Shown in pieces: positions 1-10,205 of a stretch of 64,000 nucleotides of DNA. Numbering within the stretch: position 1 is the stretch's first letter; every line of letters begins with the position of its first letter. The DNA is from Streptomyces sp. NRRL S-244 (GTDB taxonomy: Bacteria; Actinomycetota; Actinomycetes; Streptomycetales; Streptomycetaceae), in the NCBI RefSeq assembly GCF_000717915.1, contig NZ_JOCX01000026.1, positions 1-64,000 of the forward strand, written 5' to 3'. A program made the position numbers and the translations under genes. The notes below the pieces were generated by a model, which saw only the letters and a program-made list of their open reading frames with translations, was not told where the DNA came from and did no database searches.

Positions 1-347
1 GGGTAGGGTCCGGGGGAGGTGTCAGGGGAGCGGCAGGGGTGCGGACAAGGGTTTTCCCTGTATCGGGTTCATCCTCGCGTTGCCTACTGTCTGCCCACCG
101 GCGATCTCTCCCGCTCCGAACGGATCCCGCGCCAACCCCACATGGTGCGAAGCCGTGCGGGCGGGCGGATCGCCCGCACCGCCGTTGCCCCAGCCCCGCC
201 GAAGCGGCCGGGACAACGCGGCGAGCAGCGGTGGCCGGGACGGGATTGACCGACCCGTCCCCGGCCCCGTAGCCGCCGGTTCACCTCCCACACTGCTCCA
301 ACCGCCCGCTCCGGCCTGCCCGGAAAGGGCTCGCGAAAGGGAACACC
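1..347. other. Upstream intergenic region of the subtilisin gene
   Basis: No convincing gene is visible here. Open frames on both strands have no ribosome binding site or recognisable protein and look like GC-driven shadows. The stretch ends with a purine-rich Shine-Dalgarno-like AAAGGGA just before the GTG at 348. The promoter of the protease gene presumably lies inside, but I cannot fix its -35/-10 boxes. Confidence 0.5.
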
Positions 348-2171
<1,824 letters not shown>

Positions 2172-2234
2172 GGACCCGACGACCGCGCCGGTCAGTAGCA
2201 CCGGCCGGGCGCGCTAGTACGGACCAATGAGCCC

Positions 2235-2271
2235 GCGGACCTGCCGATACACCTCGTATTGGCAGGTCCGC
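2235..2271 (+). terminator. Hairpin terminator after the subtilisin gene
   Basis: Arms GCGGACCTGCC and GGCAGGTCCGC, extended inward by CCGATAC/GTATTGG with one G-T wobble, give a roughly 16-bp stem with a five-base loop. It lies 60 bp past the protease stop and before the next gene, so it most likely ends protease transcription. Confidence 0.75.
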
Positions 2272-2395
2272 AGCCGTTTCCTGACAGCTGACTGAATTCT
2301 GCGTCACAATCCGGGTCCACCCGGCATCCGACCTCGTATTGTCGCGTCTCACAGGACATGCACAGAAGTGGGGACGAGAGGCTGGTGGCTGTTGC

Positions 2396-5170
2396 GTGGT
2401 GGCGGCGACGGGGAACGCTGACACGACCGTCGGACACGGTGAACTGATCAAGGAGGTCGAACGCGCGCTGACCACGCACGGGCGGGCCCTCCTCACCGGA
2501 CCCGCCGGCGCGGGCAAGACCGAGGTGGCCGGCGCAGTCGCGGCCGCGGCCGCGACCCGCCACGAGACCGTGCTCCGACTCGCTCCCGAGGCCGCCGACC
2601 AGTGGATACCGGAGGCCTCCGCCGCCGCACTGCTCGCCTCCGTGCCCTGTTTCGCGCTGGAACGGCTCTCCGGACCCCAGCGCACCGCCATCGCCCTCCT
2701 GCGCCGGGAGACCGACGCGCCCCGCGCCGGACGCGACCACGTCGCCCTGCGCCTCGCCGTCGTCGAGGTCCTGCGCACCCTCGCCGCCCGCACCCCCGTC
2801 CTGCTCGTCCTCGACAACGCCCAGTGGCTGGACGCGGAAAGCACCGATCTGCTCCGGTTCGCCCTGCGGCTGACCCCACCCCGCGTACGGGTCCTCGTGG
2901 CCGAATGCGTCCAGGGCGGCGCCCCCGTCGGCGGCCCCCTGTGCGGCCCCGGCACCCCCGCGATCCGCGTCCCCGCGCTCGGCGCCGACGAGATCGCCGA
3001 ACTCCTCGCCCACCACGGCCTCCCCGCCCGCCTCGCCGGCCGCATCCACCAGGCCAGCGGCGGAAACCCGCGCCTCGCCCTCGCCCTCGGCCACTCCCTC
3101 GCCGAAGCCGCCGAGGCCCGTGACGGCAGCGCCCACCACGCCGACCCGCTGCCCCTGTCCGGCCAGGCCCGCGAGGTCGCCCGCCGGCTCCTCGCCGAGG
3201 CCCCGGCCCCCGCGCGCCGCACCCTGCTGCTCGCCGCCCTCGCGGCCCGCCCGACCACCGCCCTGCTGCGCCGCGCCGGCCGCCCCCACGCCGAGGCCGA
3301 ACTCGCCGAGGCCGAACGGGCCGCGCTGGTCACCGTGGGGGAGGACGGCGCCGTCACCTTCACCGCCGGGGCCCTGCCCATGGCCCTGGCCGCCGACGCA
3401 GGCTGGCCGGAACGCGCCGCCGGGCACTCCGCGCTCGCCGCCGCCGTCGACGACCCCGTCCAGGCCGTACGCCACCGGGCGCTTGCCGTGGACACCCCCG
3501 ACGAGTGGCTCGCCGCCGAGATCACCGAGGCCGCCGCGGCCTGCCGCAGACGCGGTCAGCGCGCCCTGGCCGCCGAGCTCGGCCTGCTCGCGGCCGAACG
3601 TACGCCGACCAACCGCCCCGGGGACGAACTGGCCCGCCTCGTCGCCGCGGCCGAGGACGCCGGCTGGGCCGGCCGCGCCGACCTCGCCCGCCGCGCCACC
3701 CGCGCCGTACTGGCCCGCGACGCCTCGCCCGCCGACCGGGTACGGGCCCGGCTCGCCGTGATCGACGCCGCGGGACAGGCCCTCGCCGCCCTCGACGAGA
3801 CCTTCGCGCACGCCATGGACGACGCCGCCTCGGATCCCGCCCTCCAGGCGGCCGTACAGCTGCGCATCGCCACGAAGTACAACCTCAGCGACGGTGACCC
3901 CGTACGCTCCCGCGACGCCGCGGCCGAGGCCGGCGCGCTCGCCGCCCTCGGCGGCGACCAGGTCGCCGAGGCCATGGCCCTGACCGTACGGGCCCGGATG
4001 GGCCGCATCCTCGGGGACCCCGACGCCGAGGACATCCTGGCCGAGGCCCTGGCCCTGCCCGCCCCCGAGGTGCCGCTCGGCATGCGCAACGCGCCCCAGT
4101 ACCTCGCCGTACGGCACGCCCTGTTCGACGACCGCCTCGACGACGCCCGCCGCCAGCTCCTCGTCCTGCTCCCCGCCGTCCGGCGCACCGGATCCGCCGA
4201 GGACGTCTTCGAGGTCCTGCGCAGCCTCACCGAGGTGGAACTGCGCCGCGGCCGGTGCACGTCCGCGTCCGCGCACGCCCGCCGCGCCCTCGAACTCACC
4301 ATCGAGGCGGGACTCTCGCCCGGCCCCGCCTGGTACGCCGCCGCGATGGCGGAGGCCATGGGCGGCAGCTTCGCCCGCGCCGCGGGCTACGCCCGGCGCG
4401 GCATCCAGGCCTCTGAGGAGGAACACGACCAGGTGTTCCTCTCGCGCAGCCTGTACGCACTCGGCCTGACCGAGCTGGCGACCGGGGAGGCCGCCAGAGC
4501 CGTGGCCACCCTGCGCCGGGTCGCCGAACTGGAGGAGGCCCAGCAGGTCGTCGACCCCTCGATCCTGCGCTGGCACGGAGAGCTGGCCGAAGCCCTGGTG
4601 GCCGCCGACGCGCCCGACGAGGCCGCCGAACTGATCGGCTCCGTCCGTACGGTGGCGCTCCGGCTGGGCCGCGGCGCGGTGGTCGCCGCCCTCGACCGGG
4701 CCCGCGGCCTGTGCCTGTCCGCGCACGGCGGGGCCGACGCCGCCGTGGACCTGCTGGAGGCCACGGCGCAGCGGTTCGCCGCGCTGGAGCTCCCGGTGGA
4801 GCGCGGCCGTACGCTGCTCGCCCTGGCCCGGGTGGAACGGCGCCGGCGCCGGCGCGCCCCCGCCCGGGCCGCGCTGCGGGCCGCGGCCGAGGTGTTCACC
4901 GCGGCGGGCGCGAAGCCCTGGACCGAACTCGCCGCGGAGAACCGGGAGGCGGGCCTTGCCCCGGTCGGCGGCGCGGGTGTGGCCCTGGCGGCGCTGACCG
5001 AGGCGGAGACCCGTCTCGCCCTGCTCGTGGCGGAGGGCGCCAGCAACCAGGAGGCGGCCGCGAAGCTGTTCGTCAGCGTCAAGACGGTCGAGGCCCGGCT
5101 GACCCGGATCTACCAGAAGCTCGACGTACGGTCCCGGGCCCAGCTGGCCACCGCCTTGCGCACCCGCTGA
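2396..5170 (+). CDS. LAL-family LuxR transcriptional regulator (ATPase plus HTH)
   Basis: A large regulator of about 924 residues. A Walker A motif GPAGAGKT lies near residue 35, and a Walker B-like VLLVLDNAQWLD lies about 110 residues later. A long helical, TPR-like middle follows. The last 58 residues form a LuxR/GerE helix-turn-helix (LTEAETRLALLVAEGASNQE at about 867). This is the architecture of MalT/LAL regulators, which bind ATP and a ligand before activating transcription. No neighbour gives a clear target. The start is uncertain: the frame opens at a TTG at 2339, and GTG codons at 2396 and 2399 fit the usual N-terminus better, but none has a strong ribosome site. Confidence 0.9.
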   Translation: MVAATGNADTTVGHGELIKEVERALTTHGRALLTGPAGAGKTEVAGAVAAAAATRHETVLRLAPEAADQWIPEASAAALLASVPCFALERLSGPQRTAIALLRRETDAPRAGRDHVALRLAVVEVLRTLAARTPVLLVLDNAQWLDAESTDLLRFALRLTPPRVRVLVAECVQGGAPVGGPLCGPGTPAIRVPALGADEIAELLAHHGLPARLAGRIHQASGGNPRLALALGHSLAEAAEARDGSAHHADPLPLSGQAREVARRLLAEAPAPARRTLLLAALAARPTTALLRRAGRPHAEAELAEAERAALVTVGEDGAVTFTAGALPMALAADAGWPERAAGHSALAAAVDDPVQAVRHRALAVDTPDEWLAAEITEAAAACRRRGQRALAAELGLLAAERTPTNRPGDELARLVAAAEDAGWAGRADLARRATRAVLARDASPADRVRARLAVIDAAGQALAALDETFAHAMDDAASDPALQAAVQLRIATKYNLSDGDPVRSRDAAAEAGALAALGGDQVAEAMALTVRARMGRILGDPDAEDILAEALALPAPEVPLGMRNAPQYLAVRHALFDDRLDDARRQLLVLLPAVRRTGSAEDVFEVLRSLTEVELRRGRCTSASAHARRALELTIEAGLSPGPAWYAAAMAEAMGGSFARAAGYARRGIQASEEEHDQVFLSRSLYALGLTELATGEAARAVATLRRVAELEEAQQVVDPSILRWHGELAEALVAADAPDEAAELIGSVRTVALRLGRGAVVAALDRARGLCLSAHGGADAAVDLLEATAQRFAALELPVERGRTLLALARVERRRRRRAPARAALRAAAEVFTAAGAKPWTELAAENREAGLAPVGGAGVALAALTEAETRLALLVAEGASNQEAAAKLFVSVKTVEARLTRIYQKLDVRSRAQLATALRTR

Positions 5171-5200
5171 GGGCGGGCGAGGCGGCGGCCCCGGGCCTCG

Positions 5201-5245
5201 GCCGCCTTGGCAGCCTCAGCCGCCTTGGCAGCCTCGGCAGCCTCA
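5201..5245. repeat. 9/18-bp minisatellite abutting the chitinase stop codon
   Basis: An 18-bp unit GCCGCCTTGGCAGCCTCA occurs twice in tandem (5201-5218 and 5219-5236, one mismatch), followed by degenerate 9-bp units GCAGCCTCA and GCAGCCGAGG. Read on the minus strand, the array starts with the last GGC TGC TGA of the chitinase gene and continues in frame as GGC TGC-like triplets past the stop. It could also fold as part of a terminator between the two convergent genes. Confidence 0.7.
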
Positions 5246-6160
5246 GCAGCCGAGGTTGCCGCCCGGGCTCACGCCCAGGATCTGCGTGAAGGACTGGTAG
5301 GCGTTGATCCGGCTCTGGACCTGGGCGGGGTTGCCGCCGTTGCACTCCAGGGAGCCGTTGATGGAGCGGATCGTCTCGCCGAAGCCGGCCCCGTTGACCA
5401 TGGCGGCGTGCGCGGTCATGGTGCCGGGGCCGTTCTGGGTGTTCCAGTACCAGAGGGCGGTCTTCATGGCGATCGCCGGATCCTGCTCCACGAGGTACGG
5501 GTTGGCGAGCAGGTTGATGCCGAGGGCGTCGCCGGCGGCCTTGTAGTTGAAGTTCCAGCTGAGCTGGATCGGGCCGCGGCCGTAGTAGGCGGCCTGCCCG
5601 GCGGGACAGCCGTACGGTTGGCTCGCGTCGCAGTAGTGCGGGTAGTTGGCGGTGTTCTGCTCGACGATGTACACGAGCCCGCCCGTCTCGTGCGAGACGT
5701 TCGCCAGGAACGCCGCCGCCTCGCGCCGCTTGACGGTGTCGTCACCGGTGTTGGCGAATCCGGGGTACGCCGACAGGGCCGCGACCAGGCCGTTGTAGGT
5801 GTAGAAGGGGTTCCGGTTCGGGAACATCTGGTTGAACTGGGCCTGGGAGACCACGAATCCGGACGGGTTGCCGGGGTCCGGGTCCTGGCCGCCGCCTCCG
5901 CCGCAGGTGCCGAGGTCGGACCAGACGCCCCACTGCCCGGTGGTGCCGGGCGTTTCGCCCTGCGTCCACCACTTGGCCTGCCAGTTGTGCCCGCTGTACG
6001 AGGCGCTCATGCCGTTCGTGTAGACGGCGGACGAGGACCACGGGGTGACGCAGGCCGCGGCCGCGGAGGCGGGCGAGGCGGGGAGGGCGACCGCGAGGCC
6101 GATGGTGGCGGCAGTGGCGGCGGCCAGGGCGAGTGCTCGGCGGCGAAGCGCACGTATCAC
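5243..6160 (-). CDS. Secreted family 19 chitinase with chitin-binding domain
   Basis: A 305-residue extracellular chitinase that cleaves beta-1,4-GlcNAc bonds. A signal peptide (about residues 1-35) precedes a small CBM5/12-type chitin-binding domain rich in Trp (NWQAKWW, GQWGVW, about 37-86). A Gly/Asp/Pro linker follows, then the GH19 catalytic domain (about 100-305). Catalytic glutamates are visible as Glu158 (NVSHETGG) and Glu167 (IVEQNT). The layout matches Streptomyces ChiC-type enzymes. The GTG start has AAGGAG eight bases upstream. Two DasR-like operators lie 60-90 bp before the start, so induction by chitin breakdown products and control by the GlcNAc regulator DasR are likely. Confidence 0.95.
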   Translation of the reverse strand: MIRALRRRALALAAATAATIGLAVALPASPASAAAACVTPWSSSAVYTNGMSASYSGHNWQAKWWTQGETPGTTGQWGVWSDLGTCGGGGGQDPDPGNPSGFVVSQAQFNQMFPNRNPFYTYNGLVAALSAYPGFANTGDDTVKRREAAAFLANVSHETGGLVYIVEQNTANYPHYCDASQPYGCPAGQAAYYGRGPIQLSWNFNYKAAGDALGINLLANPYLVEQDPAIAMKTALWYWNTQNGPGTMTAHAAMVNGAGFGETIRSINGSLECNGGNPAQVQSRINAYQSFTQILGVSPGGNLGC

Positions 6161-6222
6161 GTAACTGCTCCTTCAATGGGGGGAATTGCCGTGGGGGGCA
6201 TTCCTCGCCACTGAAGCGAAGC

Positions 6223-6250
6223 TGGTCTGGACCTGTCAAGGTCTAGACCA
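6223..6250 (-). promoter_or_regulatory. Pair of DasR-like (dre) operator sites upstream of the chitinase
   Basis: On the minus strand TGGTCTAGACCT (6250-6239) is followed after four bases by AGGTCCAGACCA (6234-6223). Both are palindromic variants of the known chitinase-promoter repeat TGGTCYAGACCW and of the DasR consensus ACTGGTCTAGACCACT. Their place just ahead of a chitinase gene supports a role as DasR operators overlapping the promoter. The match is seen in the sequence; binding is inferred. Confidence 0.85.
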
Positions 6251-6277
6251 GTATTCATTCCTTTCGGACGACAAACG

Positions 6278-6317
6278 GGCAGGGCCCGTACGCGCCGACG
6301 CGCATACGGGCCCTGCC
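6278..6317 (-). terminator. Hairpin terminator after the rodlin gene
   Basis: An 18-bp stem, GGCAGGGCCCGTACGCGC against GCGCATACGGGCCCTGCC with one wobble and a four-base loop, lies 20 bp past the stop of the minus-strand rodlin gene and upstream of the chitinase operators. It should insulate the chitinase promoter from rodlin transcription. Confidence 0.85.
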
Positions 6318-6337
6318 GGTTGCCGAAGAGCGAGCGG

Positions 6338-6751
6338 TCAGCTGCCGGCGGAGAGGTTGCCGGAGAGGACCGGGATGTTGCTGAGGATGTGCGAAGCCGA
6401 GTCGTCGCCCTTGGCCTGGGTGGAGTTCTCGGTGCACTGCTGGTTCATCGGGTTGTGCAGGACGTTGATGTCCTGGACGCCGACGTTGGCGATGACGGCC
6501 AGCAGCGACTGGGCGTTGACCTTCGCGGGCAGGCCGATGCAGGTCTTGTTGAGGGTGCCCTGGACCAGGCTGAGCTGCGGGCTCATCGCGCCCTCGGTCT
6601 CCTGGTTGCCGTAGATCTGCGCCGCGCCGTTGCCGTTGACCGTGTTGATGCCGTTGTCGTTGCCGATCGCCATCGCCGGGGCGGCAACCGCGGCGCCGAG
6701 GCCCAGCACGGAGGCGGTGACCGCAGTGGTGGCCATGAGCTTCTTGAGCAT
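6338..6751 (-). CDS. Rodlin (aerial hypha/spore surface rodlet protein)
   Basis: A 137-residue secreted protein. A signal peptide ending near APAMA is followed by a Gly/Asn-rich mature part with the rodlin signatures NGNGAAQIYGN, MSPQLSLVQG, LNKTCIGL and MNQQCTENSTQAK. These closely resemble S. coelicolor RdlA and RdlB. Two conserved cysteines are present. Rodlins organise chaplin fibrils into the paired-rod layer of aerial hyphae and spores. In S. coelicolor two rodlin genes sit together; here only one is visible and no chaplin gene is adjacent. The ATG start has AAGGA eight bases upstream. Expression during aerial growth is expected from the family. Confidence 0.93.
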   Translation of the reverse strand: MLKKLMATTAVTASVLGLGAAVAAPAMAIGNDNGINTVNGNGAAQIYGNQETEGAMSPQLSLVQGTLNKTCIGLPAKVNAQSLLAVIANVGVQDINVLHNPMNQQCTENSTQAKGDDSASHILSNIPVLSGNLSAGS

Positions 6752-6888
6752 GAGGAGATTCCTTCTTTTAGCGCTGTTGCATGGGATGGCTGCCCCCGGC
6801 GGGACGAGCTGATCAACTGCAATCCGCGCGCTTGGTTATCGCCTGTCACCCGAGTGGCCCAGCGCGTCCCCCGTGGGCGGGCATGCGA

Positions 6889-6929
6889 AAGGGGCCGCCT
6901 CCGGCTCTCTGAGCTGGAGGCGGCCCCTT
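6889..6929 (-). terminator. Hairpin terminator after the DUF5302-like gene
   Basis: Arms AAGGGGCCGCCTCC and GGAGGCGGCCCCTT form a 14-bp perfect stem, with inner bases GGCTC/GAGCT able to extend it. It lies 46 bp downstream of the stop at 6975 on the minus strand. Confidence 0.85.
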
Positions 6930-6974
6930 CGTCCGACGTCTTCAGGGAATCGCCGTGGAGGCGGTCGCGGGCGG

Positions 6975-7166
6975 TCAGCCCGTCTTGCGGCGGGTCTTCT
7001 TGTTCTTGCCGCCCGCGCCACCGCTGGCGCCCTGGATCTTCGCCCGGCTCTGGTGAGCCTGCTGTGCATGGGCACTGCGGGCATTGCGGTCGAGGGCCTC
7101 CCGGAACTTGCGCTTGGCCTCCTCGGCCGGCGATTCGTCCTGCGGGGTGTCCGACTCTTGTGCCAT
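6975..7166 (-). CDS. Small basic DUF5302-like protein
   Basis: A 63-residue protein. The N-terminal half is acidic and helical (AQESDTPQDESPAEEAKRK) and the C-terminal tail is strongly basic (KNKKTRRKTG). It resembles the short DUF5302 family of actinomycetes, whose function is unknown. The charge layout suggests nucleic-acid or ribosome association, but that is only a guess. The frame stays open further upstream, but this ATG is chosen because AGGAC lies at good spacing before it and the upstream part is Pro/Arg-rich shadow sequence. It has its own terminator. Confidence 0.8.
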   Translation of the reverse strand: MAQESDTPQDESPAEEAKRKFREALDRNARSAHAQQAHQSRAKIQGASGGAGGKNKKTRRKTG

Positions 7167-7312
7167 GTGTCCTCCTGGGTCGACCTGAAGCCGTCTCAGT
7201 CTGTCACCCACCGTCCCCCCTGACCAGCGGGTTCCGCTCCAGGGGCCCGGGCCGGGCCGGGGCGGTGGCCCGGGCCGACCGGATCGGCGGGAGGGCCCGC
7301 GCGCGGACACGC

Positions 7313-7347
7313 GAAGTCCCGGGCCTCGCGGGGAGGCCCGGGACTTC
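7313..7347 (-). terminator. Hairpin terminator after the ketopantoate reductase gene
   Basis: Perfect 15-bp arms GAAGTCCCGGGCCTC and GAGGCCCGGGACTTC around a five-base loop. It lies 52 bp past the stop at 7399 on the minus strand and upstream of the DUF5302-like gene. Confidence 0.85.
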
Positions 7348-7398
7348 ACTGGTGCACTTCGCTTGACCGCCGTGTACAACGACGGACCGCCCCCGAGG

Positions 7399-8325
7399 TC
7401 ACGCCCCGGGGGACACGCGCCGTTCGTGTACCCGCAGCTGGAGGGTGGCGAGGTCCAGCAGCGGGGTGGGTACGCCGAGCGCGCGGGCCCGGGCGATCAG
7501 GTCGCCGAAGACGTGCTCCACCTCCGTGGGACGGCCGGCGACCAGGTCCCGGTACATCGACGGGGTGAGCGGGGAGCCGGGCGTGGTCACCGTACGGGTG
7601 GTGAAGGCGAGCTCGGTGTCCGGCACGGGACGGCCCGCCGCGGCCGAGACGGCGGCCGCCTCGGCGAGTACGGCCCGCCCGAGCTCGGCGCCGCCGGGCA
7701 CGGCGCCGACCTCGCCGACGGAGCCGCGCCCCAGGCAGGTGACGGCCGCCAGGGTGGAGATGAACACCCACTTGTGCCACATCGAGCCGACGACGTCCGC
7801 GGTCTCGGGGCTGTCGATGCCCGCCCCGCTCAGCACGGCGCGCACGGCGTCCACGCGGGCGGAGGGCCGGCCGTCGAGTTCACCGGTGACCACGACGGAC
7901 GGCGGGGCCATGCGCACGATGTCGCCGTGCTCGTTCAGGGTGGTGACCACCTTGGCGACGCCGCCCAGGACCGGCGCCCCGCCGAAGCGGTCCGTGAGGT
8001 GTTCGAGGTGGGCCATGCCGTTGAGCAGCGGCACGATCGCGGTCCCCGGCCCGATCGCCGGGGCCAGGTCCTTCGCCGCGCGGTCGAGCGCCGTGGACTT
8101 CACGGAGAGCAGGACGAGGTCGTACGGGCGCGACAGCGCGTCCGCGGTCACCAACTCGGGAGTGAGGGTCAGGTCTTCGCCGAGGCCCGTCACCCGCAGC
8201 CCACGCTCGCGCAGGACGGCGGCCCGCTCCGGGCGGACCAGGAAGGTGACGTCCTGCCCGGCCTCGGCGAGACGGGCGCCGAACCAGCCGCCCACGGCGC
8301 CGGCTCCGACTGTCAGGATTTTCAT
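7399..8325 (-). CDS. 2-dehydropantoate 2-reductase (ApbA/PanE family)
   Basis: A 308-residue NADPH-dependent reductase that would convert ketopantoate to pantoate in the pantothenate/CoA pathway. The N-terminal Rossmann motif is VGAGAVGGWFGARL. The linker has the conserved Lys in SMWHKWVFIST, and the C-terminal helical domain has the conserved Glu in TEVEHVFGDL. The length matches the family. Many actinomycetes carry several ApbA-like paralogues, so the true substrate may be another 2-ketoacid. It is a single-gene unit on the minus strand with a strong hairpin terminator. Confidence 0.9.
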   Translation of the reverse strand: MKILTVGAGAVGGWFGARLAEAGQDVTFLVRPERAAVLRERGLRVTGLGEDLTLTPELVTADALSRPYDLVLLSVKSTALDRAAKDLAPAIGPGTAIVPLLNGMAHLEHLTDRFGGAPVLGGVAKVVTTLNEHGDIVRMAPPSVVVTGELDGRPSARVDAVRAVLSGAGIDSPETADVVGSMWHKWVFISTLAAVTCLGRGSVGEVGAVPGGAELGRAVLAEAAAVSAAAGRPVPDTELAFTTRTVTTPGSPLTPSMYRDLVAGRPTEVEHVFGDLIARARALGVPTPLLDLATLQLRVHERRVSPGA

Positions 8326-8384
8326 ACGGGACAGCCTGTCATGGGACTACGCGGTCCCGCAGGCCCCCGTCGACGGGAACGGCG

Positions 8385-8756
8385 TCAACTCTGTGTGACG
8401 CGCAGCGCGTCGCCGACCAGGCGGACCGCGCGGGAGAGGCGGCCCAGCTGCTGGAGTTCGACGGCGTACATCCGGATCGAGCTCTCGATGACGATCTCGG
8501 CCACGCCCATCGAGGGCAGTTCGGCCCGGCTGGTCTCCAGGGCGACCCGGACCGCGCGCATCTCGTGCTGGAGCTGGAGCTGGGCGTGCCGGGTGAGGAG
8601 GGCGGGGCTGCGGGTCAGCGTCGAGTAGCTGCCGTAGCGGGCCGGGAGGAGATCACGCAGCCAGCGCATGGCCGTGCGTTCCCAGTCATGGGTACCGGGG
8701 GCCTTGACCTGGCAGGGCCAGTCCGGGCTGAGCGTGGTGGAGACCGTCTGGCGCAT
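8385..8756 (-). CDS. Conserved hypothetical protein (123 aa)
   Basis: I do not recognise a domain. The ATG at 8756 is chosen because the frame upstream is low-complexity and lacks a ribosome site. The product would be 123 residues, soluble, with an amphipathic helical pattern (MRAVRVALETSRAEL, GVAEIVIESSIRMYAVELQQ) and no signal peptide or membrane segment. Codon use is like that of neighbouring genes, which supports real coding. The start of the ketopantoate reductase is only 59 bp downstream on the same strand, so the two could be co-transcribed. Confidence 0.65.
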   Translation of the reverse strand: MRQTVSTTLSPDWPCQVKAPGTHDWERTAMRWLRDLLPARYGSYSTLTRSPALLTRHAQLQLQHEMRAVRVALETSRAELPSMGVAEIVIESSIRMYAVELQQLGRLSRAVRLVGDALRVTQS

Positions 8757-9073
8757 TCTCGTCGCTTCCGAATGGTGTCGAACTCTGATCGAGACGTTGG
8801 TGGGCGGCCTCGGCCCAGGGGTTGACCGAGGCCGCCACAAGCGCTCTGGTTGGATACCGGTGCCGGGAACGGGCACCCGGCGCGGGGCGTGAGGAGGAGC
8901 CGTCCCGCGCGGGTGTCCGTTCTGGGAGGGCGTGGGGTCGCTCTCCTTGGCGTCCGTGGATCCGGCGCGATGCTTAGTAAACATATATACCGTCGAGTAG
9001 ACAAGAGAATGAAAAATTACATACGCCTACAGGGCGTGAAAGTGGACTGCCCCGTACCGGTTGAAAAACGGCC
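8757..9073. other. Intergenic region with an AT-rich island and hairpins
   Basis: No gene found. A markedly AT-rich stretch at about 8974-9023 contains ACATATATACC and is the likeliest promoter for the minus-strand gene starting at 8756, which would give a long 5' leader. The leader holds a hairpin at 8803-8836 (arms GGCGGCCTCGG and CCGAGGCCGCC, 12-base loop) and a smaller one near 8861-8881. The hairpins could equally terminate transcription from the RpiR gene. Confidence 0.45.
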
Positions 9074-9994
9074 TTACAGGAAGAATCCGTGCTGGTCGGC
9101 GACCTGCTCGTACCCTTCGAGCCGCGCCTGCGTCCGCTCGGGATCCGCGTCGGCCATCGCTTGCAGCAAGGCCGCCGACAGCATCCCCGGGGCCGCGTAC
9201 GAGTCGAACACCAGCCGCGCCCCGGTCCCGGCGGTCAGCGCCACGTCCGCCTCGTCCACCAGCGGGCCCAGGGTGGTGTCGGTGATCAGCGCGATCTTCA
9301 GCCCTGCGCTGCGGGCCGCCCGGAGCGCCGACAGGGTCTCCTTGGCGTGCCGCGGCATCGCGAAGGCCAGCGCCCAGGTCCCGCCGGCCTCCCGGGACTG
9401 GAGCAGGGCGTCGTAGGCGACGCTGCCTCCACGTGTCACCAGCCGGACATCGGGGTGGATGCGCCGTGCCGCGTACGCGAAGTACTCCGCGAGCGAGACC
9501 GAGATCCGCAGGCCGAGGACGGTCAGCGGCACCGAGCGGGCCAGCTCGCGGCCGATGTCGAGCACCTGGTCGGTGTCGGCCAGCAGGCGCCGTACGTTCT
9601 CCAGGTTCACGATCTCGGCGTCCACGGCCGCCTGGAGCTCGTTGCGGCGGAACTGCTCGCGGCTCTCCGGGGAGCCGGCGACCGCGCTCAGCGCCATCGG
9701 CTGGAGGGCGTCGCGCAGGGCCGGATAGCCGCTGAACCCGAGGGAGGTGGCGAAACGTGTCACCGACGGCTGGCTGACGCCCACCCGCTCCGCGAGCTCG
9801 GTGATCGACAGGAACGCGGCCTCCGTGAGGTGGTCGACCAGGTACTGGGCGATCCGCCGCTGCCCCGGAGACAGCCGGTGGCCGTCGAAGAGGGCGCGGA
9901 CCCGGTCGCCGGGGGCGCGCTCATGGACCGGCGGCGCCTGCCCACTCGGCGTGATCGCAGCCGCCTGTGCGCGTGCCTGCTGCCCCGATGACAC
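9074..9994 (-). CDS. MurR/RpiR-family transcriptional regulator
   Basis: A 306-residue regulator. An N-terminal helix-turn-helix of the RpiR type (SITELAERVGVSQPSVTRFA, about residues 58-80) is followed by a sugar-isomerase (SIS) domain that binds phosphosugars (GLRISVSLAEYFAYAARRI; ALITDTTLGPLVDEADVAL). Such proteins control amino-sugar or sugar-phosphate genes, but no such gene is next to it, so its target is unknown. The GTG start has AGGGAGG nine bases upstream. The C-terminus has an extension after the SIS core (YEQVADQHGFFL). Confidence 0.9.
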   Translation of the reverse strand: MSSGQQARAQAAAITPSGQAPPVHERAPGDRVRALFDGHRLSPGQRRIAQYLVDHLTEAAFLSITELAERVGVSQPSVTRFATSLGFSGYPALRDALQPMALSAVAGSPESREQFRRNELQAAVDAEIVNLENVRRLLADTDQVLDIGRELARSVPLTVLGLRISVSLAEYFAYAARRIHPDVRLVTRGGSVAYDALLQSREAGGTWALAFAMPRHAKETLSALRAARSAGLKIALITDTTLGPLVDEADVALTAGTGARLVFDSYAAPGMLSAALLQAMADADPERTQARLEGYEQVADQHGFFL

Positions 9995-10205
9995 CGATGG
10001 GCCTCCCTCTCATGTCACTCGTCTTCAAACATAGCTCACGCCCTGTGGTCGGGCCGGGCCGGTGCCGGGCGGCCCGGCCCGCATCTCTCGCGACCGCAGG
10101 ATGGCGGAAATATGATGTGCTCGGATCTCTGGCGCAGCGCCCGCCGCGAAAGCCGAGAGCCGAGTGCCGAGAGCAGGGACATATGGATGCACCCGGGAGC
10201 GGTCC

